Shown in pieces: positions 1-9,535 of a DNA stretch of 64,000 bases. This DNA is from Paraburkholderia aspalathi. GTDB lineage: Bacteria > Pseudomonadota > Gammaproteobacteria > Burkholderiales > Burkholderiaceae. The notes under the pieces are model-generated. The model saw nothing but the letters and a program-made list of their open reading frames with translations, searched no databases and was not told where the DNA came from. Position numbers and translations under genes: made by a program. The DNA lies in contig NZ_FPBH01000024.1 of assembly GCF_900116445.1 (NCBI RefSeq), positions 96,932 through 160,931 of the forward strand, in the 5' to 3' direction. Every line of letters begins with the position of its first letter. Positions within the stretch are counted from its first letter, which is position 1.

Positions 1-285
1 CACACGTTTCTTTTCGGGCTGTCGGATGGGCGGGTGATCGATGGCAGCCGTGGCGGCAATAGCGCGCGCTGGCTCAATCACGCCTGTGAGCCGAACTGCG
101 AGACCATCGAGGATGAGGGACGGATTTTCATCCACACGCTGCGGCCGATCGAGCCGGACGAAGAACTGTTCATTGAATATCTGCTTGCCACAGAGGATCC
201 GCTGGATGAAGACGTCCGGGCGCAGTACGCGTGCCGGTGCGCCGCGGCGGACTGTCGTCACTCGATGCTGGCCGAAGCGGCGTGA
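1..285 (+). CDS. SET domain protein-lysine methyltransferase, 3' part
   Basis: The reading frame is open from the first base of the window and ends at the stop at 283-285, so the N-terminus is missing. The visible part carries the C-terminal half of a SET domain: the GGNSARWLNHACEPNC segment is the conserved NHxC motif that forms the pseudoknot and the methyl-donor pocket, and the ending CRCxxxxCR is a post-SET-like cysteine cluster that would bind zinc with the motif cysteine. Family knowledge: such proteins use S-adenosylmethionine to methylate lysine side chains; small bacterial members are common in Burkholderiaceae but their substrates are not known. A GTG at 34 is an internal codon, not a credible start, because conserved residues precede it. 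Confidence 0.85.
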   Translation, partial: HTFLFGLSDGRVIDGSRGGNSARWLNHACEPNCETIEDEGRIFIHTLRPIEPDEELFIEYLLATEDPLDEDVRAQYACRCAAADCRHSMLAEAA

Positions 286-545
286 ACAGAGGGGTGGGAG
301 AGTCATTTGGCAGCCTCACGATCCCGAAAAGCGCCGTGAGTCCCCGGCGGGAGAATGAGGGATTTGTCCGGATTGGTGTGGACGTGATTTTCCATCGCTA
401 TGTGCTGAAGCCAACGTTGCCAAAGAACCATGCATCCGACGCCGCCACTGGCACAGTCACGAAGAAACAGATATCGCTGGAGCTTGATGATGGCTGGTGA
501 TGTCCATGCCAGCGTGTATGTCGACAGCTATAGGGGAGCAGACTT

Positions 546-740
546 ATGCAGAAGCGGGAGTTTGTACGAAAGAGATCAGGGGAAGTGAATCTCCCAGAAC
601 TGCTGGACCAGCTTGAACTGGCATTGGCGGGGACGCCCGCGCGCAAGTCCGTCTGTCGGGCGCTATCGGATCTGAACCGGCGGCTCGGTTCGGCTAGCGG
701 GAAAACCGCTGCACGGGCGTGTAAATGGTTTTCGCAATGA
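546..740 (+). CDS. Small hypothetical protein
   Basis: A 64-residue frame starting at ATG 546 with a GGGGAG purine tract about 11 bases upstream. The product is basic, with a leucine-rich middle (LLDQLELALA) suggesting one or two helices. I do not recognise the family. The support is only the frame, the upstream Shine-Dalgarno-like tract and coding-like composition; it could be a chance frame. Confidence 0.35.
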   Translation: MQKREFVRKRSGEVNLPELLDQLELALAGTPARKSVCRALSDLNRRLGSASGKTAARACKWFSQ

Positions 741-1037
741 CTTGCCCGTGGCGCGACGGGATGACGAACGGGCATGGTAAGGCGATTGAACATGAGGAAC
801 CTGTATCGCCGGGCCTTGCTGGCGGCAATGACTCCGTCAACCTCTCCAAGTGAAGTGCTGACGCTAGAGCACCGTGAACGGCCTCATTTTGCGATCGTAA
901 CCCTCTCGTTTGGGGTGACCCATGCCAAATCGTATAGGACTCTAGCCAGCCAGTTTTCAACGGGTGCGCATGGCCCCGGATAGCGGACGGAGGGGCATTT
1001 GTGGCGTGTCTACATCGGCAGTGATAATCACAGACTG

Positions 1038-2285
1038 TTAGTTATCCTCCGTTAATGGAACAATTTTTCTCAGTAGTGGACCGAAGGTCAGCCCCTGAAC
1101 CAGGATCGAAAAGATCACAACGATATATGTGGTCGTCAGGATCAATTCGCGCTGGTGGCCTTGAGGCAGCAGAAAGGCCAGCGCGATTGAAAGAGCGCCC
1201 CTCAGGCCACCCCATGTCAGCAGTGTAATGGTGCCCCTCGGAAATGACACAACGAAGCTCATGATCCTGATCGGGATCAGGACACTGATGCCACGCCCGA
1301 TCAATACGCAGGCAATACCGACCAGCCCAAGGATGAGATAGGTTCCCGTTTCCTTGATCGCGAGAATTTCAAGGCCGATCAGCAGGAACAGTAAGCTGTT
1401 CAGAATCTCGTCGATAAGTTGCCAGAACGTCCCCAGATAGTCCTGCGTCGGTACGGACAACGCTGGCTTCCGTCCGCTATTGCCCAGGAACAGTCCGGCG
1501 ACGACCACGGCAATTGGTCCTGACATACGAATCGCGTCGGCAAGCGCATATGATCCCATGCAAAGCGCAATGGAAAGCAGAACCTCAACCTGATAATCGT
1601 CAATCTTGCGAAACAGCTGAAACACAACCCAGCCGAGAAACCAGCCGAGTGCGATACCGCCAAGCGCTTCCTGGACAAAAAACCACAACACACTCGCAAT
1701 ACTCGGTTCACTCCGGCCAGTAGCAATATCCAGGATGGTCAGAAAGATTACAGCACCGACACCGTCGTTGAACAGGCTTTCTCCTGTAATACGGGTTTCC
1801 TGATCCTTCGGCGCTCCCGCTTTCTTGATAATGCCAAGAACCGCAATGGGGTCGGTCGGCGAGATCAGCGCTCCGAACAGCAAAGCATAAATAAAGCGCA
1901 GATCATAGCCAAACGAATGTGCCGCGCACCAGAACAAGGCTCCTATCACGAACGTCGATATGATGGTGCCGAGCGTGGAAAGGATCGTGACGGTCCATTT
2001 GACCTTGTACAGATCGGCCAGGTCCACGTGTAGCGCTCCCGCGAACAGCAGAAAAGCAAGAAAGCCGTGAAATACCAGATCGCCGAAATCGATGCTGGGG
2101 ACGAAGCGAGCATACTTGTGAACTTCGACGACGCCGGTCTCGCCCAAGGCGACCAGGGTGAGGGAGGACACAAGCGCGATTGCCATCAGGCCGATTGTCG
2201 GTGGCAGATGGAGAAGACGGTGGTTCAGATAGCCGCCCAGCGCAGTCAGGACGATCAGGATTGTCACGGTTTGAAACAAGGTCAT
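1038..2285 (-). CDS. CPA1-family Na+/H+ antiporter
   Basis: A 415-residue polytopic inner-membrane protein with about 12 hydrophobic segments and almost no soluble tail. It carries the CPA1/NhaP landmarks SPTDPIAVLGIIK and GESLFNDGVGAV; the ND pair in the second motif is part of the ion-binding site in this family. Expected role: electroneutral exchange of sodium or potassium for protons. Length fits the short NhaP-like members that lack a cytoplasmic tail. It stands alone, with no co-directional neighbour close enough to be an operon partner. Confidence 0.9.
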   Translation of the reverse strand: MTLFQTVTILIVLTALGGYLNHRLLHLPPTIGLMAIALVSSLTLVALGETGVVEVHKYARFVPSIDFGDLVFHGFLAFLLFAGALHVDLADLYKVKWTVTILSTLGTIISTFVIGALFWCAAHSFGYDLRFIYALLFGALISPTDPIAVLGIIKKAGAPKDQETRITGESLFNDGVGAVIFLTILDIATGRSEPSIASVLWFFVQEALGGIALGWFLGWVVFQLFRKIDDYQVEVLLSIALCMGSYALADAIRMSGPIAVVVAGLFLGNSGRKPALSVPTQDYLGTFWQLIDEILNSLLFLLIGLEILAIKETGTYLILGLVGIACVLIGRGISVLIPIRIMSFVVSFPRGTITLLTWGGLRGALSIALAFLLPQGHQRELILTTTYIVVIFSILVQGLTFGPLLRKIVPLTEDN

Positions 2286-2562
2286 AACGGATGGCGCCGG
2301 TTAGGGTGTTCGCTGCGACCGTCCTGGTTGAGGTCGGCACTATCCATTCTACCGAGTGCTCGTAATCCCCTACTGTGCAATCGCCACACGAGAGTTCCGT
2401 TTGCACGGCGTAATTCAAGACAAGCAGATTAGTTGCCGATACTGCATTGGCGGACCGGGAGAATCTTGAGCGCTATGCGGGAACGAATCTTGAAAGCTCC
2501 CCTGGCGTCTGAGGATCCATACACGACTTCCGGCCCCGGCCGGCGTTGCGCAAGGATAGGGG

Positions 2563-4116
2563 GTGTTTCCCAAAAGGTATTGGGGGAAGAGTGGGGACAG
2601 TCAGGAAAAAGTACAGGGCACTTTCGTTCTTCGCCGACGCTCTGTGGCGCGGCCAGTTAGCGCCACAGATGATGATCATTGGGGTATTTTCGTCGCGCTT
2701 GTCATGGTCGGGTTGTGTGTGACAGTCCTGTACGAGGGACGTCTTGACGCAATGGACCGCGCTCGTGAGACGTCCCGCAATCTGGCGTTGATCGCCGAGC
2801 GTGACATTGAGCGGAATTTCGAACTCTACGCGCTGTCCCTGCAAGCCGTCGTCGACGGCATGGATGATCCTGCCGTGTTGTCCCTGCCACCGAATCTGCG
2901 CCGCCAGATGCTGTTCGATCGGGCCTCGACCGCGAAGTATCTCGGGTCGATGCTGGTGCTGAACGCATCGGGAAACATCGTTGTTGATTCCGTCGGCGAC
3001 GTGCCACGCCACGGGAACTTCTCGGATCGCAGGTATTTCACCATCCAGCGGGACAATCCGAATGCGGGCCTATACATCAGCGATCCTTTCAGATCACGGT
3101 TACGGGGTGGCTCGCCCAGCGTCGCGCTGAGCCGGCGCCTTTCGCATCCGGACGGATCATTCGCAGGGATCGTACTGATCGCGATCAACCTCGAGTATTT
3201 CCGCCAGCTCTTCGCCGCACTGTCACTCGGACCACACGGCGCCGTGTCCCTGATCGGCCGGAACGGCATCATGTTCATGCGCCAGCCATACGACCTGCGC
3301 ACGATTGGCCGCGATATCAGCAAGGCCAGCACGTTCCGGCATTTCAGGTCGACACCGGAAGGCAGTTTCACTGACACCGCCTCGATTGACGGGGTGCGCC
3401 GACTGTACTTCTTCCGGAACTTTCCCGATCTCCCGCTGATGATCATGGTGGCCGAGGCCCAGCAGGATATCTATGCGGCCTGGCGACGGCGCGCGATGAC
3501 GATCGGCTCGCTCATGCTCGCGTTCAGTCTGGCCTTCGTCGCGTTGTCGTTCATGCTGGGCGCACAGTTGCGGCGCCGGATGCGCGCCGAATCGGAACTG
3601 CAACTGCTCGCGAGAACCGACGGCCTGACCGGCCTTCACAACCGCCGCACGCTGGGAGAGATTCTCGATCAGGAGTGGCGCCGGGCCCGACGCACGCGCA
3701 GCATGTTTTCGCTGCTATTCGTCGATATCGACCGGTTCAAGGCCTACAACGACACCTACGGACACCTTGCGGGCGACGATGCGCTCGCCGCGGTGGCACG
3801 CTGCATCGGGGATAACATCCGGCGTTCCACGGACAGTGCGGCGCGCTACGGTGGGGAGGAGTTTGTCGTGGTGCTACCGGACACCCCGCCCGCAGGCGCC
3901 GCGCGGATTGCCGAACAGATCCGCACGGCTATCAGCGAACTGGCCATTGAACATGCAGGCAGCGAATACGGCCACGTGACCGCCAGCATCGGCATGGCCA
4001 GCTGGGCCCCGGAACAGGACGGCGATGTCGCCGCAGTGATCAGGGCTGCTGATGAAGCGCTATACAATGCCAAGGCCGCCGGCCGGAATAGGGTTTGGCC
4101 GTTCTCCCCTGCGTGA
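2563..4116 (+). CDS. Membrane-anchored diguanylate cyclase with periplasmic CACHE sensor
   Basis: A 517-residue protein that would make cyclic di-GMP from two GTP. Order of parts: short cytoplasmic tail, membrane segment near residues 42-60, a periplasmic PDC/CACHE-like region to about 300, a second membrane segment near 310-330, then a GGDEF domain beginning at DGLTGLHNRR. The active-site motif is GGEEF near residue 430, and RSTD five residues before it is an RxxD inhibitory site, so product feedback is expected. The frame opens at GTG 2563 after a G-rich tract; a later start would cut into the first membrane segment. No EAL domain is present. The ligand cannot be guessed from sequence. Confidence 0.9.
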   Translation: MFPKRYWGKSGDSQEKVQGTFVLRRRSVARPVSATDDDHWGIFVALVMVGLCVTVLYEGRLDAMDRARETSRNLALIAERDIERNFELYALSLQAVVDGMDDPAVLSLPPNLRRQMLFDRASTAKYLGSMLVLNASGNIVVDSVGDVPRHGNFSDRRYFTIQRDNPNAGLYISDPFRSRLRGGSPSVALSRRLSHPDGSFAGIVLIAINLEYFRQLFAALSLGPHGAVSLIGRNGIMFMRQPYDLRTIGRDISKASTFRHFRSTPEGSFTDTASIDGVRRLYFFRNFPDLPLMIMVAEAQQDIYAAWRRRAMTIGSLMLAFSLAFVALSFMLGAQLRRRMRAESELQLLARTDGLTGLHNRRTLGEILDQEWRRARRTRSMFSLLFVDIDRFKAYNDTYGHLAGDDALAAVARCIGDNIRRSTDSAARYGGEEFVVVLPDTPPAGAARIAEQIRTAISELAIEHAGSEYGHVTASIGMASWAPEQDGDVAAVIRAADEALYNAKAAGRNRVWPFSPA

Positions 4117-4455
4117 GCTTGCTACGGTCGTCACCTGCGAGCGCCCGATTCAGTTATCACTGTAGGGGACCCTCAAGATTGAGAGGTTCGCTGGCAGCAA
4201 CCGTCGCGGAACACATGCGATTCGAATGTTACTGATCGACCTGAGGTATGCACCGGCGAGAGCTGTTGACGTTCAGCCGGCGTTGCCACACCGGAGCCAG
4301 CAATCTGGACTGAATCCCTGCGGCGAGATTGCGGTGTTTCCGGAGAACTCAACCACCACAATCCTCACATCAAAGATGTACCTGGAAGCTTGACTGAGTC
4401 CGGCGCTATCCTGAAGGCAATGGCATCAGATCGTGCATGAATGCGGGAGATGTAG
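4117..4455. other. Intergenic stretch, no gene seen
   Basis: About 340 bp between the cyclase and the DedA-type gene. I see no convincing frame, repeat or terminator. A GGGAGATG tract at its end is the Shine-Dalgarno sequence of the following gene. Confidence 0.4.
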
Positions 4456-6471
4456 ATGGAGCACGCGTATTTCCACATGTTGCATCTGCTTGCTGGGCAT
4501 CCGGTGTGGACGCTCACGGTAATCTTCCTCGCCGCGTTCCTCGAAGCCATCGCCGTTGTAGGTACCTTCATCCCTGGTAGCACGGCGATTTTCGTGGCTG
4601 GTGCGCTTGTGGGAACTGGGGCCTTGGGTCTTGGTTGGGTGCTCGCATGCACAATTACTGGCGCGATAGCGGGTGATGGCATTAGCTACTGGCTTGGTCG
4701 CCGTTACAGGAGCGGAATCTCCCGCCTGTCACCTTTCCGGACTCACCCGCAGTTGCTCGACGCAGGACACAGGTTTTTTGCCAGCCATGGCGCCAAGAGT
4801 GTGGTGTTAGCAAGGTTCATCGGGCCGGTGCGCGCGATTGTCCCGGTAATTGCGGGAATGGTGGGGATGACTCCAGCGCGTTTTTATGGGATGAACGTCC
4901 TGTCGGCGTTGCTCTGGGCACCCGCTTACATCCTTTTGGGCATGGTGTTCGGCGCGTCGGTTCAACTGGCGAGTGCAGTATCCTTCCGTCTTGTTGCGAC
5001 AATCGCGCTCGCGGTCTCAATAGTATGGCTGAGCTTTCGTGGTGCTCGCTTCTTTCTGGCGCACATCAACGCCTGGGGCGCTGCAATGCGCCGCGACCTG
5101 CTGAATTGGGCCAGTGTTCACACAGCACAACCGGGCCGCTTCGTCCTGCGAGCGTTGGACCCCGAGCATTCGGTCGCCGGCTTTATGGTGGCGACATCGG
5201 TTGTGGTTCTTGTCTCCACCTGGGTTTTCTTCGGCGTTCTCGACCAGGCCATTCATGGCAATCCGAAGGTGGGGATTGACGTGTCGGTCTACCATTTTCT
5301 TCAAGCGATGCGCACGTCTTGGGGCGATAGCGCGCTGTCGGCTTTAGCAACGCTGGGTAGCATTGCCACGCTGGCGGCGCTCGCTGCAACCGTGGCACTT
5401 TGGATGATATGGGAGCGCCGCTGGCAGACCTTGACGTACTGGCTTGGTGCCGTTGCATTTTCCCAGCTATTGATATTTGCCATTCATCACGCGATACGGC
5501 GAACCCCACCGGGCTCGCTCCACTCCGACGTACATGTGTTCCCAAGTACTCATGTCGCCGCTGCGGTGATCATTTATGGTTTTCTCGCGTTTTTGCTGAC
5601 GCGCCGGGTCGGTTCACTGGCCGGAGTTTTCGTTGCAACAGTGAGTGCTGTTGTTGTCCTCTTCATTGCGTTCGCGGGGCTTTACTTCGGTCAGTTCTGG
5701 TTTTCTGATGCAATCGGTGGGGCTGCGCTTGCGGTAGTGTGGGTTTCTGTCGTAGCACTGACAGCCGTGTGGCGGCACCCCAGAGTGCCACCATCGCGCA
5801 AGCTCATGCCGGCCCTCATGCTCGGCGTTGTGTGTGTCAGCGTTGCGGTGCAGCTCGACTTAGCCCGTCTAGTACCGAGGTTGGACGGCAAGCCGATCCA
5901 AACGCTCATGCTGACGACTGAGTCACAATGGATCAATTCGCTATCGAAAAAGTTGCCGTGTTATCGCGCAGACATGTCAGGGGATCGGAGAGAGCCCATG
6001 ACCTTTCAGTGGTCTGCAAATGCAGACGATATTCGGACCGGGCTTCGAAGCAGAACCTGGATCGAAGGTAACGCCGTTTCTGCACGTAGCCTGCTTTCCG
6101 TCCTCTCACCTGAGGCAGCGGCCGTAGCACTTCCGGTACTGCCGAAACTGAACGATGGGGTACCGTCACCACTCGTCTTCATTCGTCCTGGCAACGCGCG
6201 CGATGAACGTGATGTCCTGCGCTTCTGGCAAAGTGGCTATGCTTTGCGAAATGACAGCGGCGCCGCACCCGTGCCCATCTGGGTGGGCTCGTTCCAACAC
6301 GAACGCCTGGATCGCCAGTCGTGGCCAATTAATATCTTGCGCGCCGAGAATACGGCGCCACCCCAGTTGGATGTTGGAGACGAGTGGCCGGAAAGCCATG
6401 GGGCTGAGGTACTGGCAAGACTGGACTGTCGTGGAACTCCCGTGTTTCTCCTGACTTCACGAGGGAACTGA
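4456..6471 (+). CDS. DedA / PAP2 / LssY three-part membrane protein
   Basis: A 671-residue fusion. Residues 1-200 are a DedA (SNARE-associated/VTT) domain, with the typical FIPGSTAIFVAG and FIGPVRAIVPVIAGM segments. Residues 230-455 are a PAP2-type lipid phosphatase fold. The tail (about 480-670) resembles the soluble LssY C-terminal domain. DedA proteins are linked to lipid-carrier flipping and membrane potential; PAP2 enzymes dephosphorylate undecaprenyl or phosphatidyl phosphates. Here the PAP2 motifs are degenerate: PSTH near 363 is kept, but the last motif reads GLYFGQFWFSD, without the usual Arg and catalytic His, and the Lys of motif 1 is not evident. The phosphatase half may therefore be inactive. 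Start ATG follows a GGGAGATG tract. Confidence 0.85.
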   Translation: MEHAYFHMLHLLAGHPVWTLTVIFLAAFLEAIAVVGTFIPGSTAIFVAGALVGTGALGLGWVLACTITGAIAGDGISYWLGRRYRSGISRLSPFRTHPQLLDAGHRFFASHGAKSVVLARFIGPVRAIVPVIAGMVGMTPARFYGMNVLSALLWAPAYILLGMVFGASVQLASAVSFRLVATIALAVSIVWLSFRGARFFLAHINAWGAAMRRDLLNWASVHTAQPGRFVLRALDPEHSVAGFMVATSVVVLVSTWVFFGVLDQAIHGNPKVGIDVSVYHFLQAMRTSWGDSALSALATLGSIATLAALAATVALWMIWERRWQTLTYWLGAVAFSQLLIFAIHHAIRRTPPGSLHSDVHVFPSTHVAAAVIIYGFLAFLLTRRVGSLAGVFVATVSAVVVLFIAFAGLYFGQFWFSDAIGGAALAVVWVSVVALTAVWRHPRVPPSRKLMPALMLGVVCVSVAVQLDLARLVPRLDGKPIQTLMLTTESQWINSLSKKLPCYRADMSGDRREPMTFQWSANADDIRTGLRSRTWIEGNAVSARSLLSVLSPEAAAVALPVLPKLNDGVPSPLVFIRPGNARDERDVLRFWQSGYALRNDSGAAPVPIWVGSFQHERLDRQSWPINILRAENTAPPQLDVGDEWPESHGAEVLARLDCRGTPVFLLTSRGN

Positions 6472-6983
6472 ACGTCAGTTTGGACGCAACGTTGGCCGGC
6501 GGCCAGTGCCGGTGCGGCTTCCCAAAGTCAGTTCCCGATCCCAGTCCCGCTTGACGCAATGGAATGGGAGAACTGGTTATACCAAGTGCGTCCAATCTCT
6601 TGACCCGTCAATCCGTGTCTCATACCTGCCGGACAGGGGACGAGTTTGAAGTAACCCTATCCCCCTACGTGAAGCGCGGCATATGGCACGTCCCGACCAA
6701 CTTCTGCGAGAGCACGACGCGGTCCCTCGCCTCGGGAATGATGATTGTTCGTAGATGCTTTTGCCGATGCTCGTTTTGGCGACCAAGCTGCGCTCTAAAG
6801 CGCTTGGATCGCGAAGCGCTGCAAGCGAAGCGGCAACAGCAAGAGTTCCTTTCGCAAGAGCCTGCGGCTCGCTGACTGACGAGCTCGTTAGCGAGCGCAA
6901 ACGCAAGTCGGTTCAACGGACGTCTTACGGGATTCCCTCCGCGTAGCGTTGAAGGCATCAATCACACGAGCTGGTCCATGTTA
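6472..6983. other. Intergenic stretch, no gene supported
   Basis: Several overlapping frames of about 100 codons exist on both strands (for example 6564-6875 forward) but none looks like a known family or has a good ribosome site. The sequence between 6780 and 6900 is rich in short GCG/AGCG repeats. Nothing further can be supported. Confidence 0.3.
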
Positions 6984-7307
6984 TCAGTGGTGCTCGTACA
7001 GCGGGCCCGGAGCGCTAGATGCGGAAGTGCGTTGGCCCCACTCCGTTGCGCCGCTTGTAATTCCGCCCATTCCGTGGGTCGCGTCTTGCATTGAGGGATT
7101 TTCGTTCGCGGCGCGGGCCTCGGCGGCCTGAATGTCGGCGGGATAGGCGGCGGTGTCACGTTTGGCCGGATTGTATCCGGCTCTCTCCAGCTGCACGAGT
7201 TCGGCGCGCACCTCTGCTCGGGTAACCGGTGCATTCGACTGCTGAGCAATAGAAGCGAACGGTGTCGCCAGCACGGCGGTCACAACGACGGCTTGAAGTG
7301 ATTTCAT
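6984..7307 (-). CDS. DUF4148 exported protein, copy 1
   Basis: A 107-residue protein with a clear Sec signal peptide (about residues 1-22, ending SIAQQ) followed by the DUF4148 core VTRAEVRAELVQLERAGYNP. The ATG at 7307 is chosen because GGAGG lies eight bases before it; a longer upstream extension lacks a signal sequence at its N-terminus. The domain is a short helical motif abundant in Burkholderiaceae periplasmic proteins; its function is unknown. A second member lies at 12291-12587, sharing the LTRAEVRAQL block and a similar ending in YxHH. Confidence 0.85.
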   Translation of the reverse strand: MKSLQAVVVTAVLATPFASIAQQSNAPVTRAEVRAELVQLERAGYNPAKRDTAAYPADIQAAEARAANENPSMQDATHGMGGITSGATEWGQRTSASSAPGPLYEHH

Positions 7308-7802
7308 GATTCGTACCTCCACAGTTTCTTCCGTCGCGAACAGCCCTGTTCGCAAGCGGTGACTACAGGGTAAGGTACGTATGCTTAAGCCCAGATGATG
7401 CGATTTCCGGAAGCCTTTGACCGTGCCACTTTTAACCGGCCACGCCATTTCGTGCTTTTACCGGCGCAGCGGCGATCCCGGTCTGCCCACTACACGCCCG
7501 AGAAAAAGCTACGTCGCATGCGCACGGAGGTAACGCTGGCCAGGATGTTCCGGGCGCAGGGCGCGTCCGACCGTCACACGCCTCGCTGAGCGGAAAGCAG
7601 GCGAGCGAGTATGCTGAGCGATTTCGTCCTGCCGAGCCCCACCGGAACCCAAACGTCGGTACGAGGCGGACCCAAAGGTTGGAATCCTGCTTGATTGGTG
7701 TTTCCGCATTCTTGTCGACCGGAGTCGTTGCGGGAGCGACTGCATGCCACGTACGCAATTGAAACGAATGCTGCGCACGTCCAATGTCGACTGGTCGCCC
7801 CG
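7308..7802. other. Intergenic stretch, no gene seen
   Basis: About 500 bp upstream of the first DUF4148 gene. It holds a lone palindromic CTTAAG at 7384-7389 but no second half-site at 11 bp, so it is not counted with the PmrA/QseB-type boxes. No convincing frame is seen. Confidence 0.3.
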
Positions 7803-8096
7803 TCACACCTTGGGCGGTTTGGGTGGACGTATTTCGGGCGACGAACTACAGGTGTTTGATAATTTTGAACTGGTCGGGACGCGGTCAAGCAGGCGCTGTA
7901 GCCGCTCCTGTTGTGTTGGCGAGAGTCCCGGCGTGGCATAAGCCTGAAGAGCACGACCGCGCCAGTAAGCCTGAACAGAAATGGTGTCGGCGCCTTCTGC
8001 GCATAAGACCTGCTCAATCTTAGCGATTGCTGCGTCGACGTTCTGGAGGGTGTACGGATTCACGCTCGAAGGAGCTCGTGTATTGGGGGCTTTCAT
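7803..8096 (-). CDS. Conserved-looking hypothetical protein
   Basis: A 97-residue soluble protein with a central, regular helical region (QNVDAAIAKIEQVL, then GLSPTQQERLQRLLDRV) and a proline- and serine-rich tail. The composition is coding-like on this strand only, and a GAGAG tract precedes the ATG. I do not recognise a family. The ATG at 8096 lies about 290 bp downstream, in the direction of transcription, of the terminator at 8384-8412, so it is probably transcribed from its own promoter. Confidence 0.5.
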   Translation of the reverse strand: MKAPNTRAPSSVNPYTLQNVDAAIAKIEQVLCAEGADTISVQAYWRGRALQAYATPGLSPTQQERLQRLLDRVPTSSKLSNTCSSSPEIRPPKPPKV

Positions 8097-8383
8097 GGCG
8101 TTCTCTCAGTAGCAACTGCTTTCCTGTATGAGGGGCATGCGTCATCGCTGCGATCGCCGTGCGGACAACCTGGCTTCCGTCACTGACGCGCAAATTTCGA
8201 CGATTGCAAATGAGCGACCGTCTCAGGCCGCTTGCCAACAATGAAGGACTGTAGCGGCGCCGACTGGTACCGACGTCAGTGCCGGATGACGTTGAATTGC
8301 CGCTCACGAGACGCCATCACCCACCTCCGAGTGTTTCGGTAGACCGGATACTCACCCTCCTTCCTGTCCATGCAGCCGAAAGT

Positions 8384-8412
8384 AAAAATGGACCCGGCGG
8401 GAACCGGGTCCC
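8384..8412 (-). terminator. Intrinsic terminator of the 8.4-kb small transcript
   Basis: Read on the minus strand: an 8-bp GC-rich stem (GGACCCGG paired with CCGGGTCC, at 8404-8411 and 8390-8397), a 6-base loop, then A followed by a T run at 8388-8384. The same stem sequence ends the related unit at 17887-17918. Confidence 0.75.
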
Positions 8413-8635
8413 AACTGCCGGCACCTTGTCGGTCGGCAAGGTTCGACTCCCCCAACTTCGGACATAGTCTCCCGTTTGGGCGGACGGCTGACCACGCCTG
8501 ACTGCGTGCACTTTCAACTTGAATGCATGCGCTGCAATCACACGTGTATTCACCAGGTGGCGCCCGCGGAATGTGACCAGGTCCAACCCCGTAGCATTAC
8601 CGTGCTACGCCGTATATCGCGATTTTCGTCAGGTT
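8384..8635 (-). ncRNA. Candidate small RNA, unit 1 (box-driven, terminated)
   Basis: Inferred transcript of about 250 nt running from just after the -10 hexamer at 8642-8647 to the terminator at 8384. No frame within it has both a ribosome site and a stop before the terminator, so it looks non-coding. It resembles the unit at 17887-18101 in promoter layout, in a GCAGTCA-AGGC block, in an ATGTCC-GAA block and in the terminator stem. The transcript itself is an inference; it has not been shown to be made. Confidence 0.45.
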
Positions 8636-8641
8636 ATGTGC

Positions 8642-8674
8642 AATCTATGAGAGGTGGCTTAAAGCAGGCTTAAA
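8642..8674 (-). promoter_or_regulatory. PmrA/QseB-type box with -10 hexamer
   Basis: CTTAAA-GCAGG-CTTAAA at 8658-8674 is a perfect 11-bp-period direct repeat of the type bound by PmrA/BasR/QseB regulators. On the minus strand a TAGATT hexamer (8642-8647) lies exactly 10 bp from the box, the same spacing as at five other boxes in this window. Confidence 0.65.
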
Positions 8675-8903
8675 TCGGGAATCGGTGTAAACGTGGGGAG
8701 GCGCGCTCTGCGCAGAAGGAAGTGCTACGGCACCTGGCGCTCAGGCGAGTCGTGTCTGCTGCCGCGAGGGGCGCTGGTCCGGCAGTGGACGGGCCGCGGT
8801 ATCTGAATGTCTTCTTTAAGCGGCCTTGCGAATGCACTCGCGGGCGGCGTGCAAGCAATACGAAACGTTGCCGCACCGGTCCATTCGCCAGCGAGTCGAT
8901 TGG

Positions 8904-9086
8904 CTATGCTTCAGCCGGCAATCTGTCTTCAAACAACGTGCAGCCGATTATGCCGAGCGCTGCGAGCATCAGGTACATGATATGTAGATGCCGACGCGAC
9001 GCGAATTCGTATGTGCCATACACCAGGACGACGATGCTAAGCAAGCAAGGAATCACGCTGACGCCATCTGAATCTTTGGAACTCAT
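8904..9086 (-). CDS. 60-residue membrane protein, family member 1
   Basis: A small inner-membrane protein with two hydrophobic segments (about 11-25 and 37-52) flanking a charged turn, RRHLHIMYLM. It aligns without gaps to the 60-residue product of 18481-18663; shared positions include YGT at 23-25 and HLH at 33-35, followed by Y and L and a second hydrophobic run. This equal length is why the ATG at 9086 is preferred over the upstream ATG at 9101. Function unknown. Both copies lie upstream of a box-driven terminated transcript on the same strand, which suggests a duplicated module. Confidence 0.7.
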   Translation of the reverse strand: MSSKDSDGVSVIPCLLSIVVLVYGTYEFASRRHLHIMYLMLAALGIIGCTLFEDRLPAEA

Positions 9087-9535
9087 CGCATATCCAGCCA
9101 TAAACCAACGGCCTTCCTGGTTAGGCGGCAGCAAGTCAAGGTGACGGTTGACCTGTCGCAGCGGGTAGCGGAAGCATCGTCCGGCATGCCACTCGTCGGG
9201 CACGAGTCCGAATCCCCGGCCCAGCACACTTCGTCATGCGCGCGGTGGTCAGTATTTGAGTCTACCCAGCGATAAACGCTACCTCAGCCTTAGCCATTCA
9301 AGAACCGACATTGTTGCGCCGTCCGGGTTACGATAGCCAGCAAGACTCGCGGTACCCTGTTAACTGCGTCGCGCGTTGCACTGCCTGGCTCTGCACGTGG
9401 TCGTATCGGCAGTGGGATATGTTGACGGCACGGCTGACACTGCGACCGGCTCGGTGCGGATAACATGCAGGGTGCTGTGGCCTTATTGCGCCGGTAATGG
9501 ACGCGCGTAAATTGACGTCAGGATTGCTGGCGCGC
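9087..9535. other. Intergenic stretch, no gene seen
   Basis: About 450 bp. Frames present (for example 9328-9615 reverse) are arginine- and histidine-rich, look like shadows and lack ribosome sites. No repeat or terminator recognised. Confidence 0.3.

Noticed and set aside
774..983. Forward frame of 69 codons near the antiporter
   Set aside because: No ribosome site, no recognisable feature and competing frames on the other strand.
7384..7389. Single CTTAAG near DUF4148 copy 1
   Set aside because: No second half-site at 11 bp on either side.
8440..8466. A T-arm-like stretch, GGTTCGACTCC, followed by a possible tRNA 3' end
   Set aside because: The flanking bases do not form a T-stem and no acceptor, D or anticodon arm is found. 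It lies inside small-RNA unit 1.
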